From the NCBI GenBank assembly GCA_002900995.3, contig CM035304.1, positions 5,472,134 through 5,536,133 on the forward strand: a stretch of 64,000 nucleotides of DNA, given 5' to 3'. A program made the translations under genes and the position numbers. This DNA comes from Ganoderma boninense (taxonomy: Eukaryota; Basidiomycota; Agaricomycetes; Polyporales; Polyporaceae). Under the pieces are notes generated by a model. It saw only the letters and a program-made list of their open reading frames with translations. It was not told where the DNA came from and ran no database searches. Each line of letters starts with the position of its first letter. Within the stretch, counting starts at the first letter, position 1. Shown here in pieces: positions 12,105 through 23,581 of the stretch.

Positions 12105-13911
12105 CTAACGTATTCGTATTAAACACGGCGCGACCGGCTTACCTTGCTCATCCTTCTCGTACATCAACGCTTTGATACCCTTGTCCACCAACTCCTCCAG
12201 CGTGATCCGCCGCGTGATCAAGTTCTCCAGCCCCTCGAACTTCCCCGCCGCCACAGCCTCCAACATCCCCCCGTGGACGCGGTTGTACGCTAGCGCACCT
12301 GCACGGCAGCAAGGTCCCAGTCAAATCGCAGTCGTCTGAATCTAAACCCCAACCTCCCCTGGGGTTCAAAAATCCCCAACTCGAACTTGAATACGCACCA
12401 GTGAATCTGACTTCCCTGTGCGTGATAGCGTCGATGTCGAGCACCGGCTTACTCACCCACGCCGCGACGTTGACCACGCTCCCCCTCGGGCGCACGGCGT
12501 GGAGGGCGGTGTCCACCGTGTCCTGCTGGCCAGCACAGTCGAAGACGACGTCTGCCCCGTGGCCTCCCGTGGCCTCCCGTGGCCTCGCGTACTGCAGCGA
12601 CGACGTCGAGGCGCCCGGGCCCGAGAGCGGTCGGATCGTAGACGACGTCCGCCCCATGCAGGGTGGCCAGCTGCCGTCTCTTCAACGCCGGCTCGGAGAC
12701 CGCAATCCACGAGGCCCCGAAGACGCTGCGAGGCCGCGAGGAAAACCGTATTAGGAAAAAGATTACCACTTTTGGGCGTCCCGACGTACCGCACGACCCT
12801 CGCCGCGAGCAGGCCGATCTTTGAGAGAGTAGTCAGCTTTCCAAATGTTGTTCAACGACCGCGAGGCGACGTACGGGACCGGCGCCGAGGATGAGGACCT
12901 TGTCGCCGGCTTGCATGTTGGACTGCTTGGCGGCGTGCCACATGACGGCCAACGGCTCCATTAGGGCGCCGACGTCCACTACATAGCACATGGACGGTCG
13001 TTGTGAGCCTGGCGCAAAACCAAACGCAGCACAGACAACAGCATACAACATATACTTACGAGTGATACCATCGGGCAGGACGTGGACAAGGTCCTCGTCG
13101 ACCGAGATGTATTCGGCCAGCCCTCCGCCACATGCACCTTTTCCCTGCACCATAGTATCGTGTTAATAAACTCTCGGACGCCAGGATCCCGCCGAGTCAG
13201 AATGTTAATGTTTGGTATCGCTCACGAAGAAAAGGGCGTCAGGGCAAACGTTCCGAGCGCCGCCCGGGCGGCAACACGGGCAGGACGACTTCTTGCTTGA
13301 CACAAGCGGTTCCCTGCATGTAGGATGTCGTCAGCGTGCTTTCACAGGAAGCGATCCCTCCGAGACGAGAACTGTCGTACGTACACGACGACGTTCAACC
13401 CGATGCGCAGGCGGGACGTGTTCACCTCAGGTCCGACCTCCACGATGGTACCCGACATTCTGGGACCAGTCTATCAGACGACTGGGACGAGTATGATTGG
13501 GATATCGATATTGAGCTTACTCGTGACCCATTACCACTGGGGAGAGGGTCGCCTCTTGCGGCAGCTTGACGAGACCGTGAGAGTAGTAGTGTAGATCGGA
13601 GCCGCAAACTACAAGCCGCATTTCCTCGAATCAGCCACTTCACGTATGCGAGCGGGGGCATGCGGTGGATTCTACGTACTGCCATTCCTGCAGCGACATC
13701 CCAGAGTTCAAGCCCGAAGTTCAGCGTGTTGATGGGCACAGCGTCGTGAAACTCACCATGCGACCTAGACAGAGGCATCAGTGAGTTAGGGTGGGATATA
13801 GCAGAGAAAGAGAGTGTTCACCTTTATCTTCACCTGCTGCGCTCCTACCTGAGGCTCGGGGATCTCCTCAAGACGAACGTCCCCAGGACCGTGGTAGCAA
13901 ATCGCCCGCAT
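12105..13911 (-). pseudogene. MDR1: zinc-type alcohol/polyol dehydrogenase, frameshifted by a 10-nt repeat
   Basis: Member of the medium-chain dehydrogenase family (sorbitol/2,3-butanediol dehydrogenase type). The start is MRAICYHGPGDVRLEEIP. Two 8-nt exons (13764-13757, 13687-13680) lead into ICGSDLHYYSHG with the catalytic-zinc Cys, then MGHE, VGALMEPLAV and the Rossmann motif ILGAGP with a 29-nt exon. Near 12559-12588 a 10-nt unit occurs three times; two copies would keep VREATGGHGADVVFDCAG in frame, but three shift it, and translation ends at 12449 with about 150 residues lost. The downstream frame stays conserved to 12105. The last exon (VKILLHP in MDR2) has no counterpart. So it is either a recent pseudogene or allele, or an assembly error. 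TATATAAG lies at 13980-13987. Confidence 0.8.
12559..12588 (-). repeat. Three tandem 10-nt units that shift the MDR1 frame
   Basis: On the plus strand the units are gtggcctccc, gtggcctccc and gtggcctcgc. The third differs in one base. They encode the EATGGHG stretch of MDR1. The conserved protein needs two units, so one is an extra copy (+10 nt, i.e. a +1 shift). Confidence 0.85.
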
Positions 13912-15071
13912 TCTAGTGTGTGACTGCTGGTCAACCGCGTCCAACTCGTCGAGCAATCGTTTCTCTGCCCCATGCTACACTTATATAGGTTATGGGGGTG
14001 GGGGTTGGCTGTGAGAGAGGAGCTCCAAGTCCGGGAGGAGAACTGCGAAGACGAGGTCTGGTTGGTCAGCGGAGCGGCATGATGGGCCTCCATTCCTTGT
14101 GCAAGAAACTCCTTCTAAGCTCGCCTCGTTGAGCCAGTGTTCCCAGTTTTTCCTCGACGGTCAACCCCTTTCCCCCGTTAAGATGGCATGGGATGTATGG
14201 AGTCACCGCCGCGAAAGGAGTCGGGCAATACGGACGCCTGAATCGCGCATGACAGCGTAGACCGCACGACAGCGGCTCACGCGCATCGTATTTGCGAGGA
14301 GCGGAAACGAGCAACGACGGCACAACGACACGGCTCTTGTAAGAACTTAGACACGAGACCTTGGGACTCCACCAGCACGCGGGACATCGCGCCCACGTCC
14401 TTCTCAGACCCTCAGCCAGGCGAATCTCCAGCTTGGCGACTAGGTCCGGCCGTCATGTACGTACTTAGAGGGGAGGATGTAGTAGAAAGTCGAACGATGA
14501 AGTCGAGAAGAAATGCGGAGACGAAACACGAGGTTGAGGGACGAGAGACGGGGCCGAGAATCGAGGGGGAAGACCACAGGTCGAGAGCCTCTGCTGAGGC
14601 AGTCCGTAATGATCGAAATGGGGGAAAAGGCTGGATCAGTGTTCCCGGTATGCCGCAGTATCCGCAGATAGGTGGCAGGCTGTGTGCAGAGAGTGAGTGG
14701 TATGAAGACGACGCATGAGAGTGGCGGTCAGGGCGCGTAGGACTCGCCGATGGAAAACTCTCGGCCCGGAATCATCCGAGTCCAAGACGCGGTCACGTGG
14801 ATGTGGGCGCGCGCGATGGCCGCTCAGCGCTCAGCGCTCAGATCTCGGACGCTACGCTGGTCAAGTTTCAACACTGCGATAGGTCTGCGTGTGGGCGCGA
14901 GGTCGTCTGAATTGACCACGCGTTTCAGTCTCCGTGGTAAATTACGGCCATACCAAGGGGGGCACGCAGGGAGAACTCCGACACACCGCTCCTACAGAAG
15001 CCCAGTGAAGCATTCCACAATACTTGGCGATTCGTGTACAACTTGACGCCCAAAGTCTAGCACAGCACCCC
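13912..15071. other. Intergenic region, MDR1 promoter and GH43 3' flank
   Basis: About 1.16 kb. It holds the MDR1 TATA element (TATATAAG at 13980-13987, about 70 bp before the ATG). A short GCTCA tandem stretch occurs near 14822-14840. No coding frame here is convincing. Confidence 0.45.
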
Positions 15072-16417
15072 TCAGATGCTCTTTAACACCGGCCATCCCT
15101 GATGCATTAGTGTGAGTAAGCAAAGCTCATGAACGGCAGCTACCCTGCGCCGACGTTACTCACCGAGCTCCAATCGATCGCGTTCAGGCCCAAGCTCGCA
15201 TACGCGTCGCTGTACGGCACGGGGCTGTTGACGGGAATGTAGTGGTACACGAATATATCCTTCCCACTCTTGGAGTCGGCGAAAATCGCCTGGCCCCCAG
15301 GGGCATAGACGTTGCCGTGGGAGGCGAGCACAAGCGTGCCTCCCGTGCTCCGCAAGTCCCTGCCGGATTTGTCTACGAAGGGGCCGTGTGCGGACGTGGA
15401 GCGTCCCACGAACACCTTGTATTCGTTCCCGGCTGGGGGGAGGGCGGACGCGCTGAAGCCGCAACAGAGGCCTGAGAAGCAGAGTGGTCAGCATGACCCG
15501 AGGTCGTAGCATGCCAGGATTGCATACCGCTGCTGAAGAAGAAATAGTAGTAGCTTCCATGCTTCCAGATGAAAGAGCCTTCTTCAGGTTGCGGCGACGT
15601 CGAGTTGAACGACACCTGGACAGGAGAGGTTGAGACGCTCTGGAAGTTGCTCCCGAGGTTGATTTGGTACAGGTCGCTCTGTTGCACGTTATTTATACGC
15701 AGCAGACCACGCATCCAGAGAAGCACCCACCCAGAACGAACCTAAGAAGCATTGAGTGCATGGCACACGGGCACATAGTCAGTTAGGCCTTACCGAAAGA
15801 CAGGACCGGGTTTCCATTCTCGTCGATGACCAGGTTCGGGTCTATCGCGTTGTATGCGTTCCCGGTCGTCGAGCGGAAAACTTGCCCGTGGTCCGTCCAT
15901 GTTCCCGGATCCATGCTGGATGATGTCGCCAGCCCGATGGCGGATTCCTGCGAGCCGAAGGTCGAGACCGAGTAATAAGCGTAGTAAACCCCGTTGTGCA
16001 GAGATACATCCGGCGCCCAGATGTCGTCACGGCCAGCTGTGGGCCCGCGAGGGATCAGCAAACCTACCAGTGCACGCTTTCATTCCGTTGCCGCCACTTA
16101 CGCAAGTTTATGGTCGAGTCGCTTGGGAGGATGGAACCCACGGACGTCCATGGCCTAGCATGGCGGTCAGCGTGGCGAACTTGAACGCGTGTATAAAAGG
16201 AAGAATTAGCATACCCGGCAAGGTTGGTGGCGGTGATGATTCCGCCTTTGTTGTGCGTAGTGAACAGGAAGTACTTTCCGTCGCTTGCGCGCTGGACTAG
16301 ACTGGGATCGTGCACGAAGAAAGAGTTGCCGGTGAGCGTCAGCGGATTGGGAAACGCCGCGAGGCTCCCCATGCAGAGAGCCAGAACGCTAAGAAAGGTG
16401 AGAATGGCGGGCGACAT
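15072..16417 (-). CDS. Secreted GH43 arabinan endo-1,5-alpha-arabinosidase
   Basis: Six exons can be traced. A signal peptide ([20 protein letters not shown]) is followed by [19 protein letters not shown], which holds the catalytic-base Asp. [20 protein letters not shown] and [10 protein letters not shown] (pKa-modulating Asp) follow, and then [17 protein letters not shown], where the Glu of EG is the general acid. The C-terminal part has YAPGGQAI and FVYHYI. The frame runs on to a stop at 15140, but a GTGAGT donor there and an acceptor at 15099 join DWSS to GWPVLKSI and a TGA at 15072-15074, the usual end of this family. The enzyme cleaves alpha-1,5-arabinan of pectin outside the cell. A TATAAAG at 16455-16461 is only about 38 bp upstream of the ATG, so the 5' UTR must be very short. 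It lies between two dehydrogenase genes on the same strand. Confidence 0.92.
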
Positions 16418-16911
16418 GACTTACGACGATTCCTCGCTTCCCTCGAGAAAGAGGCTTTATATTGGACCAAGAGTAAGGTGACACGTGCAATAGCCGTGAG
16501 CCCAGCGGAGAATACCGTCACGTCATACGGCTGGAGAAACCAAAACACACGGTAAAGACATTGAGTTTTGCCTGGATCGCCGGTCCGCCGGCGAAATTAA
16601 GGTGTCTTGTGGCGGTATACCTGACCAGCCGGTTGCGCTACGGCATTGTTGCCATGCATCCAACAGCGAGAATCACAAGACACATGAGTCTTCGTTCGAG
16701 CCTGAGTGTATGCAGCTTCTCACCAGAGGCGGAGGTGGTCAAGTGGAGGACCCTTTCGCGCTCCATACACACCTTTCAAGAACGCGATAAACCCGACAAA
16801 ATGCCGATTCCAGCGCATAACATACTGTAGCACGCCATCAGTGTTGATTGAGCCATAGAAGACACCAGTGGCAGAGGAGTAATCTCGACGCTGTACGTCA
16901 GCCTATCTATG
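16418..16911. other. Intergenic region between GH43 and MDR2
   Basis: About 490 bp with the GH43 TATA box (16455-16461) and the MDR2 3' flank. Nothing else was seen. Confidence 0.45.
16455..16461 (-). promoter_or_regulatory. TATA box of the GH43 gene
   Basis: TATAAAG on the minus strand, 38-44 bp upstream of the ATG at 16417. With initiation about 30 bp downstream this leaves about 10 nt of leader. Confidence 0.45.
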
Positions 16912-18637
16912 TCACGGGTGCAAGAGGATTTTGACTGCAGAGGGGTTAAACTCGGCTTCTACATGGCAAAGCTGACGTACCATGTTGATCCTTCTCGTGA
17001 AGGAGCGCTTTGATTCCCTTCTCCACGAAGTCCTCGAGCGGGATACGCCGCGTGATCAGGTTCGATAGATCCCCAAATCGACCTTGACCGAGTGCCTCAA
17101 GCATCGCGGGATGGTCGTCCGCGTAAGTCATGCTGTCTATGAACGCATGGCGGATAGTGAAGCGACCATGTAGAGTCATTCAGAGCAAGACGAAGCTACG
17201 CACTGGCGACGGTCACCTCTTTGAACAACAACGTCGTCATATCGACCACCAGCGTCGAAGACCCTACCGCCACGTTCATGATCGTTCCACCGCGTCGAAC
17301 GGCATGCGTAGCCGTGTCCATCGTGGCCTGCGTGCCGCCACAGTCGAACACCACGTCCACGCCGCGCTGGTTCGTCGCTCGGAGAGCTTCCGTAATGATA
17401 TCGACTCCGGCCGTCGCAACGTTGAAGACTGCTGACGCGCCATGCTGCGCAGCCAGTTCGCAACGTTTCTTAGACCGCCCAGAAACGCCGACCCAGCCGG
17501 GGTGGTAAACTCTGCTCTGGTCGTCAGCGGTCGGGAACAGGCGCAAGGTCGATGGTGACATCACTCACTGCAGAACCTTCAAAAGGAGGATGGCAATCTA
17601 CAAAAATCATCGGTGGTCAAATCGCCGCAAAGCATGAACCATAAGTACTTAAGTACTGACCGGTCCAGCGCCAAGGATCAGGGCCGAATCTCCCGCTTTG
17701 AAGTTTGCCTTCTTGACGGCGTGCCAGCCGACGGCGAGAGGCTCCATCATGGCCCCGACCTCCACTGTGCATGCAATGAGCAACGATCGGACGACACAAA
17801 TTCCATGCTTACAAGAGGTTCCTGGAGGAAGCACATGGGCAAGCATTTGGTCAACCACGACATACTCTGACAGACCGCCGCCGAGGCCAGAGACACCCTA
17901 ATCAGCAATAAGCCTCATGACTTGCCCTCATATCGACTTGGAGGAGGGACACCTACAATATATGCAGAGCGAGCACAGAGGTTCCGAGTCCCAGGCGTTG
18001 AGCACGCCCGACAACTGGGCTGCATGCAGGTGATCACCGGCTCGCTGTGGATTATGTTTGTTCAGCGGAAGGGAGTGTTGGAAACAAGAGACGAACATCG
18101 TGACATTGTGCCCCACCGACAGGCGAGTAGTGTCCACACTAGGGCCCAATTCAACGACGGTGCCCGAAAATCTGGTGGGTTTTTGATAGTCCTAGGTAAC
18201 GTAACCAAATATTAATGGAGAAGAGCCCAATCACGCACTCGTGCCCCATGCCGACAGGCAGGGTTTCATTAGTGACCGGATGGGGTTCAGTCGCAGTGGG
18301 TGTAATACCCTGCAAACTCCCGTGGTACAAATGTAAGTCTGAGCCGCATACTGCCCAGTTGTTCGTCAGTACACCACACAAAGCAAGGTGAGTACTGTAT
18401 GCCACTTACTTCCGCACCTATCACGTCACGCCAGTGAGTGACGCATCGTCCTGCCCAGTAACTTCTTGTTGAACTCACCAAGCGACCTGCGGTGCCGTAC
18501 CTATTAAAGCGAGCTCGTCAGCGGAGGACAAGTGACAGAGTACACACCTTGATCTTAACTTGGCCGGGCCCAACAACTGGTTCAGGGATCTCTTCGAGAC
18601 GAATGTCGCCAGGTCCGTAAAACTGTATGGCCCTCAT
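16912..18637 (-). CDS. MDR2: zinc-type alcohol/polyol dehydrogenase (intact paralogue)
   Basis: Zn- and NAD(P)-dependent medium-chain dehydrogenase like MDR1. It starts [18 protein letters not shown] at 18637, with TTATAA at 18690-18695. A 90-nt first exon is followed by two 8-nt exons (18486-18479, 18417-18410). These splice to [16 protein letters not shown], the approach to the catalytic-zinc Cys. MGHE completes the site. Structural-zinc cysteines appear as [37 protein letters not shown] and [20 protein letters not shown] follow. The final 23-nt exon (16934-16912) gives VKILLHP. The family oxidises sugar alcohols or 2,3-butanediol-like diols; the substrate cannot be read from sequence. Exon layout is the same as MDR1, so the two arose by duplication, with the GH43 gene between them. 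Confidence 0.85.
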
Positions 18638-19060
18638 GGTGGGGGCCTGGAGGCAAGAACGGGCAACAATGCGCGTTGTGGTGGCCGGCTTATAACGCCA
18701 TCGCAATCTCACGCCTCTCACCCAATGCATGGTACCCGTCTTCCAAATAGTTGTTCTACGCAGTCCGTGAGTGGTAATAGCGCAACTCGGTCAGCACACA
18801 AGCTCTGGTCCTCGGAAAAGTCCCAATAAGAATACTGATCAATGCCTACTGTATACACATGCAGGGAAGTCGTTAAATATGGGGGCCTTTGAGCCCCGTG
18901 CCGACATGCAGCGACGACAGCGCGGAATGCGAAACCCTACCAATACACGTTTTCATGCATAACGTCCACGAAACCCGAAGATCGATACACAACTCGGGAG
19001 CCCCCCACGCCAGCCTGGGGATGCATATGCACGCATCAGATTCATCCTCACCGTCACGCA
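18638..19060. other. Intergenic region upstream of MDR2
   Basis: About 420 bp with the MDR2 TATA-like TTATAA (18690-18695) and the 3' flank of the BTB gene. No other feature was seen. Confidence 0.45.
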
Positions 19061-20718
19061 TCAGCGATCACCATCGCACACGCTCAAACTTGACTGCGCC
19101 GCCCCCACAGCCTGACTCTGAGGCTGCAGCTGGAACACCTCGTTCACCGCACGCGCGACGAGCTGCTCGTCCGGCCGCTCCCCCAGCGCACACTTCGGCC
19201 CATCCCTGCGCTGCTGGCCGCGCGCCCACTCCTCCGCCCGCAGCACCTCGCGCGCGCGCGCGACCCGCGCGGTGACGCGTGCGCCCAGGCGCTCCGCCTC
19301 CCCGTCGTCGAGCGGCGCGGGGCGGCGGACGAGCTCGGCGTACGCGGGACCGAGCCATGCGGGGATGTCGTGCTCGCGCGCGAGGAGGATCGTGTCGACT
19401 GGCGCGAGCGCGGGGCGGCGCGCGGACAGCTGGCGGATCGCGTGGTCACGGACGCGCGCGAACTGCAGCAGCGTCGCGATGCGCAGGAGGCTGATCCAGT
19501 CGGGGGGCGAGAGCGACGCGGGGTCGTAGATCCTTTCGTCGTGGGCGTCAGATGGTGGTGATGATAGGCGGGGACGGAGATAGAGATGGAGATACTCGAG
19601 GGAGGGAGAGGATAGAAGAGAGAACGCACCCGGTGTACATGAAGCTGAGGAGGGCGTCGAAGGCCTGGCGGGTGATGTTCTCGGGGAGTGGGAGCGGGCG
19701 GTCGTCCGAGTGGCCCATCGCGTCGGCATCGTCGGATAGAACCCCGCGGAAGAACTCCGAGTGTTGCTCGAGGAGGTACTTGTGTACTCTGTACAGCGAC
19801 CCCTCGACCTTCGGCGACGACGTGATCAGTGGATCGTTGGATGTGAGTCTTCCATCCATCCTGATCCTGCAATGCGCGCGCTGGACTGCTCACCTTTAGG
19901 ACAGCCATGGACGCCTGCATGTAGAACTGCGGGTGCCTCGGGCACGCGCAGCCGGAACTGCCAGAACTCTCGCTTTCGGTGGAGCAATGGGGCCGGTTCC
20001 CTGGCGCCATATGCATGGGGTTCTCCGTCGACCGCCTCAGCGCAGGCAGCCTGGGGCGCGGAAGCGCCTTCTTCGTAGGCGGAGACGGTGTCTTGAGGAT
20101 AACAGCTTGGCGCGAATTCTTCGTGGGGTTCGGGAGCGGCGGGGGCGGCGGGGGCGCCGCAAAGGATGAGAGTGCTGGGAATGCGCCCGGCGCGGGATCG
20201 GGTGTCCGTGCGGGACTCGAGTCGGTCGTCGTCGGCAGACTCCTGATGCCCGCGCGCGAGCTCCCGAGGCTCGGCAGCGGACGCGGGCTCGGGCAGAGCA
20301 CCGGCGAGGTGAAACCAGAGCTCATGGGGAACGGAACGGGGTCGGTGGTGGTCGCGATGTGGTCGTCCAGTTTCTGGAGGGGGAGGGGGACGATCTCCGT
20401 GGAGGGAGTAGGGCTGGGGGTGCGCCAGCTGGGATCCGCGCGCTGGATTATCATGGGGTGCGACTGGAGCCCGCGGAGGAAATCAGGGTGCTCGGGGAGG
20501 GGCGAAAACGTCGTGTTCGTGCGCAGCTGGGGGTGCCGGTCCTGCGAGGGGATGAGCGGGAGGGAGCGCACATGTGTGACATCCTTTCGCGAGGCGGGCG
20601 CCCCCTCGTATGGCGTCCAGTATGCCGGGCTTGGGGGAGGGCATGGCGACGGAAGCGGGCTAGAGTCGAGGCCCCATGGCGAAGGGAGGCGGCTAATGGG
20701 TTCCATTGTCTTCTTCAA
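19061..20718 (-). CDS. BTB1: BTB/POZ-domain protein with proline-rich N-terminus
   Basis: Three exons (20718-19894, 19808-19630, 19532-19061) sum to exactly 491 residues. Residues 1-275 are Pro/Ser-rich and probably disordered. The BTB domain follows: VEGSLYRVHKYLLEQHSEFF, then ITRQAFDALLSFMYTG, and after the second intron IYDPASLSPPDWISLLRIATLL. The C-terminal helical part (about residues 380-470) resembles the BACK-like tail of basidiomycete BTB proteins. BTB domains mediate dimer formation and often recruit partners to cullin-3 or transcription complexes; the specific role here is unknown. BTB2 at 34.7-36.8 kb has the same intron positions and a middle exon of the same 179 nt. An alternative start four codons downstream is possible. 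Confidence 0.82.
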
Positions 20719-21331
20719 GGAGGACGGACAAGTAGATGGTGGAGAAAGACAGGTCAGCTAGAGGGACGGGGTGTCAGTGCTGTACGTTCCTCTCATATGT
20801 ACTGAGTTCGAGTGCAATGCAGATGAGGCATGTTCTCAAGAGGGGGTGAGACGCCCGGATAGCGGAGGAGCGTTGGCGACTCCATGCTGCAGCGCTGCAT
20901 GTTGGCCCCCTAGCGAGTCACCGCATTGCGTCAAGAAGACGAGTCTCTGAGGCAGTCGCAAGGCAACCCAGACGGGCCTGCAAACGTGATGTCTCCGGCG
21001 GGTAGCACTACGGTGCAATCGCCCACGAGCACCCAGGAGAGAATCTGTCAAATCATCTCAGGCGACGACGAACGAGACAACTCACCTCAAATTTCCCCTC
21101 TCGCTCGCGCATCTCGAGACCGACATCAGACCCACAAACAGAAGATGTCTTGCCGAGTCCCCGCCTCCAGCGCTTATCCAATGCTCAACTGGCGCGAACT
21201 TGATTCTTGAATGTCGATCGCACCTTGCCAGCGGCACTGCCACCAGCAACATCCAGACCAGCAGTACTAGTAGCATGTAGCTGGGCAGGCCAACATCCTT
21301 AGTCAGCCATGGTCTATCGTTCGTCCATCGT
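20719..21331. other. Intergenic region between BTB1 and the GPI mannosyltransferase
   Basis: About 600 bp containing the BTB1 promoter and a 3' flank. No gene was recognised on either strand. Confidence 0.45.
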
Positions 21332-23508
21332 TCACGAGGAAACAGTACCGCCTAAGCACGCTTGATCTACCTCGAAGATCCCAAGACTGAGACCATCCCT
21401 CCATCCAACTTCCATCGCCTCACCAAGGTGGTCCAAATCAAGGTGTGGGAAAACCCGGTCGCGTTCAGCCAAACAGGCCCGTGGGCTGGTCCCCAGGTCG
21501 CCGATCGAATGGAAGGGTGCAACCAGCAGTGTCGTCAAAGGCTTTGAGGTAGGAGGGGGCCGCTGCAGGCCTTGTACGACTCTGTCGCTAGGTGCGCCGG
21601 AGAAGTCGAAGACTTCGACGGCCTTCGCTGCGTGATCTATCATGGATAAGCGGTCAGATCGGATCCCCCGACAGGAGTGCACTGCGAGCCGTACCTGACT
21701 GGGACACAGCCAAGAGATGGCGGGGCGGCATATACGTCTTCCAGTACACGATGCGGTAGTCATGTACCGTAAGCCCGGTGGCGGGGTCATAGACAATGTC
21801 GTGAACCCGGAACAGCGACGGCACCACGCCTCCCTGATGTAGCACGCCGAACAGGACAGCGAGCACGACATTCGAGACAATCCATACGGCCTGAAGAGGG
21901 TGCGTTAATGGCGCATATATCCACAACAAAGAGGTTGTTTACCCAGAACAGCTTGCCGGCGCGCAGTATGCGGCCGTTTCCAACCACGAGAGCTACCATC
22001 GGCGCGACCAGAGGGATCAAGAAACGAGGTTCCTGGTGGGGCTGGATGGACAACAACGTTGTTCCCGACCATCTGACCCAATTGAGGACTGGAGCATGCT
22101 ATCAGCGACAGCATATATTTGCGCTCGACATTGCTTGCCTTTCTGTATTGTCTCTATCACGCCGAGCTTGACCTTGTCTTCCTCCTTGCTCTTCTCGGCC
22201 GTACGAGGGTACGCCTGGTCCAACTCAGCCCAGATCACGTAGAACAGCAAGCCGGGAGTAGCGATCATGGGGAGATTTACGACGAGGTGAAGCCACCGTG
22301 GGTGAAGGCCGTGTTGCGCGAGGTTGGAAGGGAGAAGGTTGTATCGCAAGAAGTTCAACGGAGTCACCTCGACGGCAGTGAAGGGGTGCAGGTTAGCCTC
22401 AGCGTCACGTTGGGGGTGAGCGAAGTAGACAGTATCTGCATATATGAACCCGATGGCAGTGGTGATTGCCACAAGCAAGGAAGGGGCGACGAGTCTTGTC
22501 CAGGAGGAAATCGAAAACCTAGACCGACGCAGACTCCATTTCATGACCTCAAGAGCAATTGGCAGGAAGAAGGCAGCAAAGGTGATCCGAGTAAAGAGAC
22601 CGCAGACGGCCGCACACGCGAGCATTGCGAGATACCTAGTGCCAGCCTGCATGCAGTTGTCAGTGGAATCGTTGTTCTGAACTTAGTGAAAAGTGGTGCT
22701 CAAACCTTCTTCCCAAGTGACCTGAGACTTTCGTTCACGAGCAACTTCCGCAGAAGGAGTAAAGAGACAGCGAGAAGTATGCTTTCGATTGAGTTGGAGA
22801 AGGGGCGGACCTGATAGGTATGAACGACGTAGGATGAAGCCAGCAAGACCAAGGCAAACATGCGGGAGGATTGATAAGTGAGATGGTAGACCGAATAATC
22901 TGGGGTTGGGTTAGCAGTGAATGTGATGAATCGGAGAGGAACGTACCCAGAAGGAAAGATGAAGAGAGAAATGATAGCCGCTCTACCGCGAATATTGCTC
23001 TCGGGGAAGGCGTTCCTGTTGAGGTGTGGGCATAAAGTTCCGACATGAAGATGAGACTGACCTCGAGAAAGTACACCCAATATCGAAAACGGGATTCCAG
23101 TAGTCGCCCATACGGGGACGATGGAACGACATGGAAAGAAGGGCTCCCATTCCCAGGTCAACCAGGCGTGAACGTCAAGGATCTGACCTATGTTAAATTG
23201 AATTCACGGTCATAGATATCAGGAGGGATAGGGAATATCGTACCGGCTATTGCCTCGCCATTCTGAAAATACTCGTCTGGATGGATGTAGCCTGTCCCCC
23301 AGAGCGCGAAGCAGACCCGCAGGAACACTAGTCCGAGGTAGACTGACAACATCCTTTTGTTCCAAAAATCATGCATTACGCAGGACCATAGAGACAGCAG
23401 GACCAGAGGGGGGAAGAAGCCGACAGCGACAGTGTACGTGGTGGTCGCTCCGCAAGACGGTGGGCGTTTCATGGGCCACGGTCGCTTCATCGCGCGACCC
23501 GCTGGCAC
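21332..23508 (-). CDS. SMP3: GPI mannosyltransferase, SMP3/PIG-Z type (GT22)
   Basis: A multi-exon ER membrane enzyme. Exon 1 has hydrophobic segments and the GT22 loop GTGYIHPDEYFQNGEAIAG. The HPDE form (rather than the VPDE of PIG-B) points to SMP3/PIG-Z. It is followed by TWEWEPFFPCRSIVPVWA, also a family motif. Later exons encode several membrane helices, a short HQEPRFLIPLVAP motif typical of GT22 enzymes, and a C-terminal soluble part ending FPHLDLDHLGEAMEVG. SMP3/PIG-Z adds the fourth, side-branch mannose to GPI anchors from dolichol-phosphate mannose in the ER lumen. I did not resolve every intron. The start at 23508 could also be the Met 6 or 12 codons downstream. The next gene starts only 73 bp away in the opposite direction. 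Confidence 0.82.
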
Positions 23509-23581
23509 GAGACGTTTGTAGATGCGCCCTCATTCGTCCCGTCTCCAATCGAGTCTTGTGCGTGTCGTCTAACGCTCTTTC

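Noticed and set aside
13680..13687. Loss of a zinc-binding Cys in MDR1 (WNG instead of WCG)
   Set aside because: The zinc ligand of this family is the Cys in ICGSD, which is present. The preceding position is commonly Asn or Cys.
21332..21880. Separate 182-residue gene
   Set aside because: Only its second half is coding, as the last exon of the GPI mannosyltransferase; the first half is an out-of-frame shadow.
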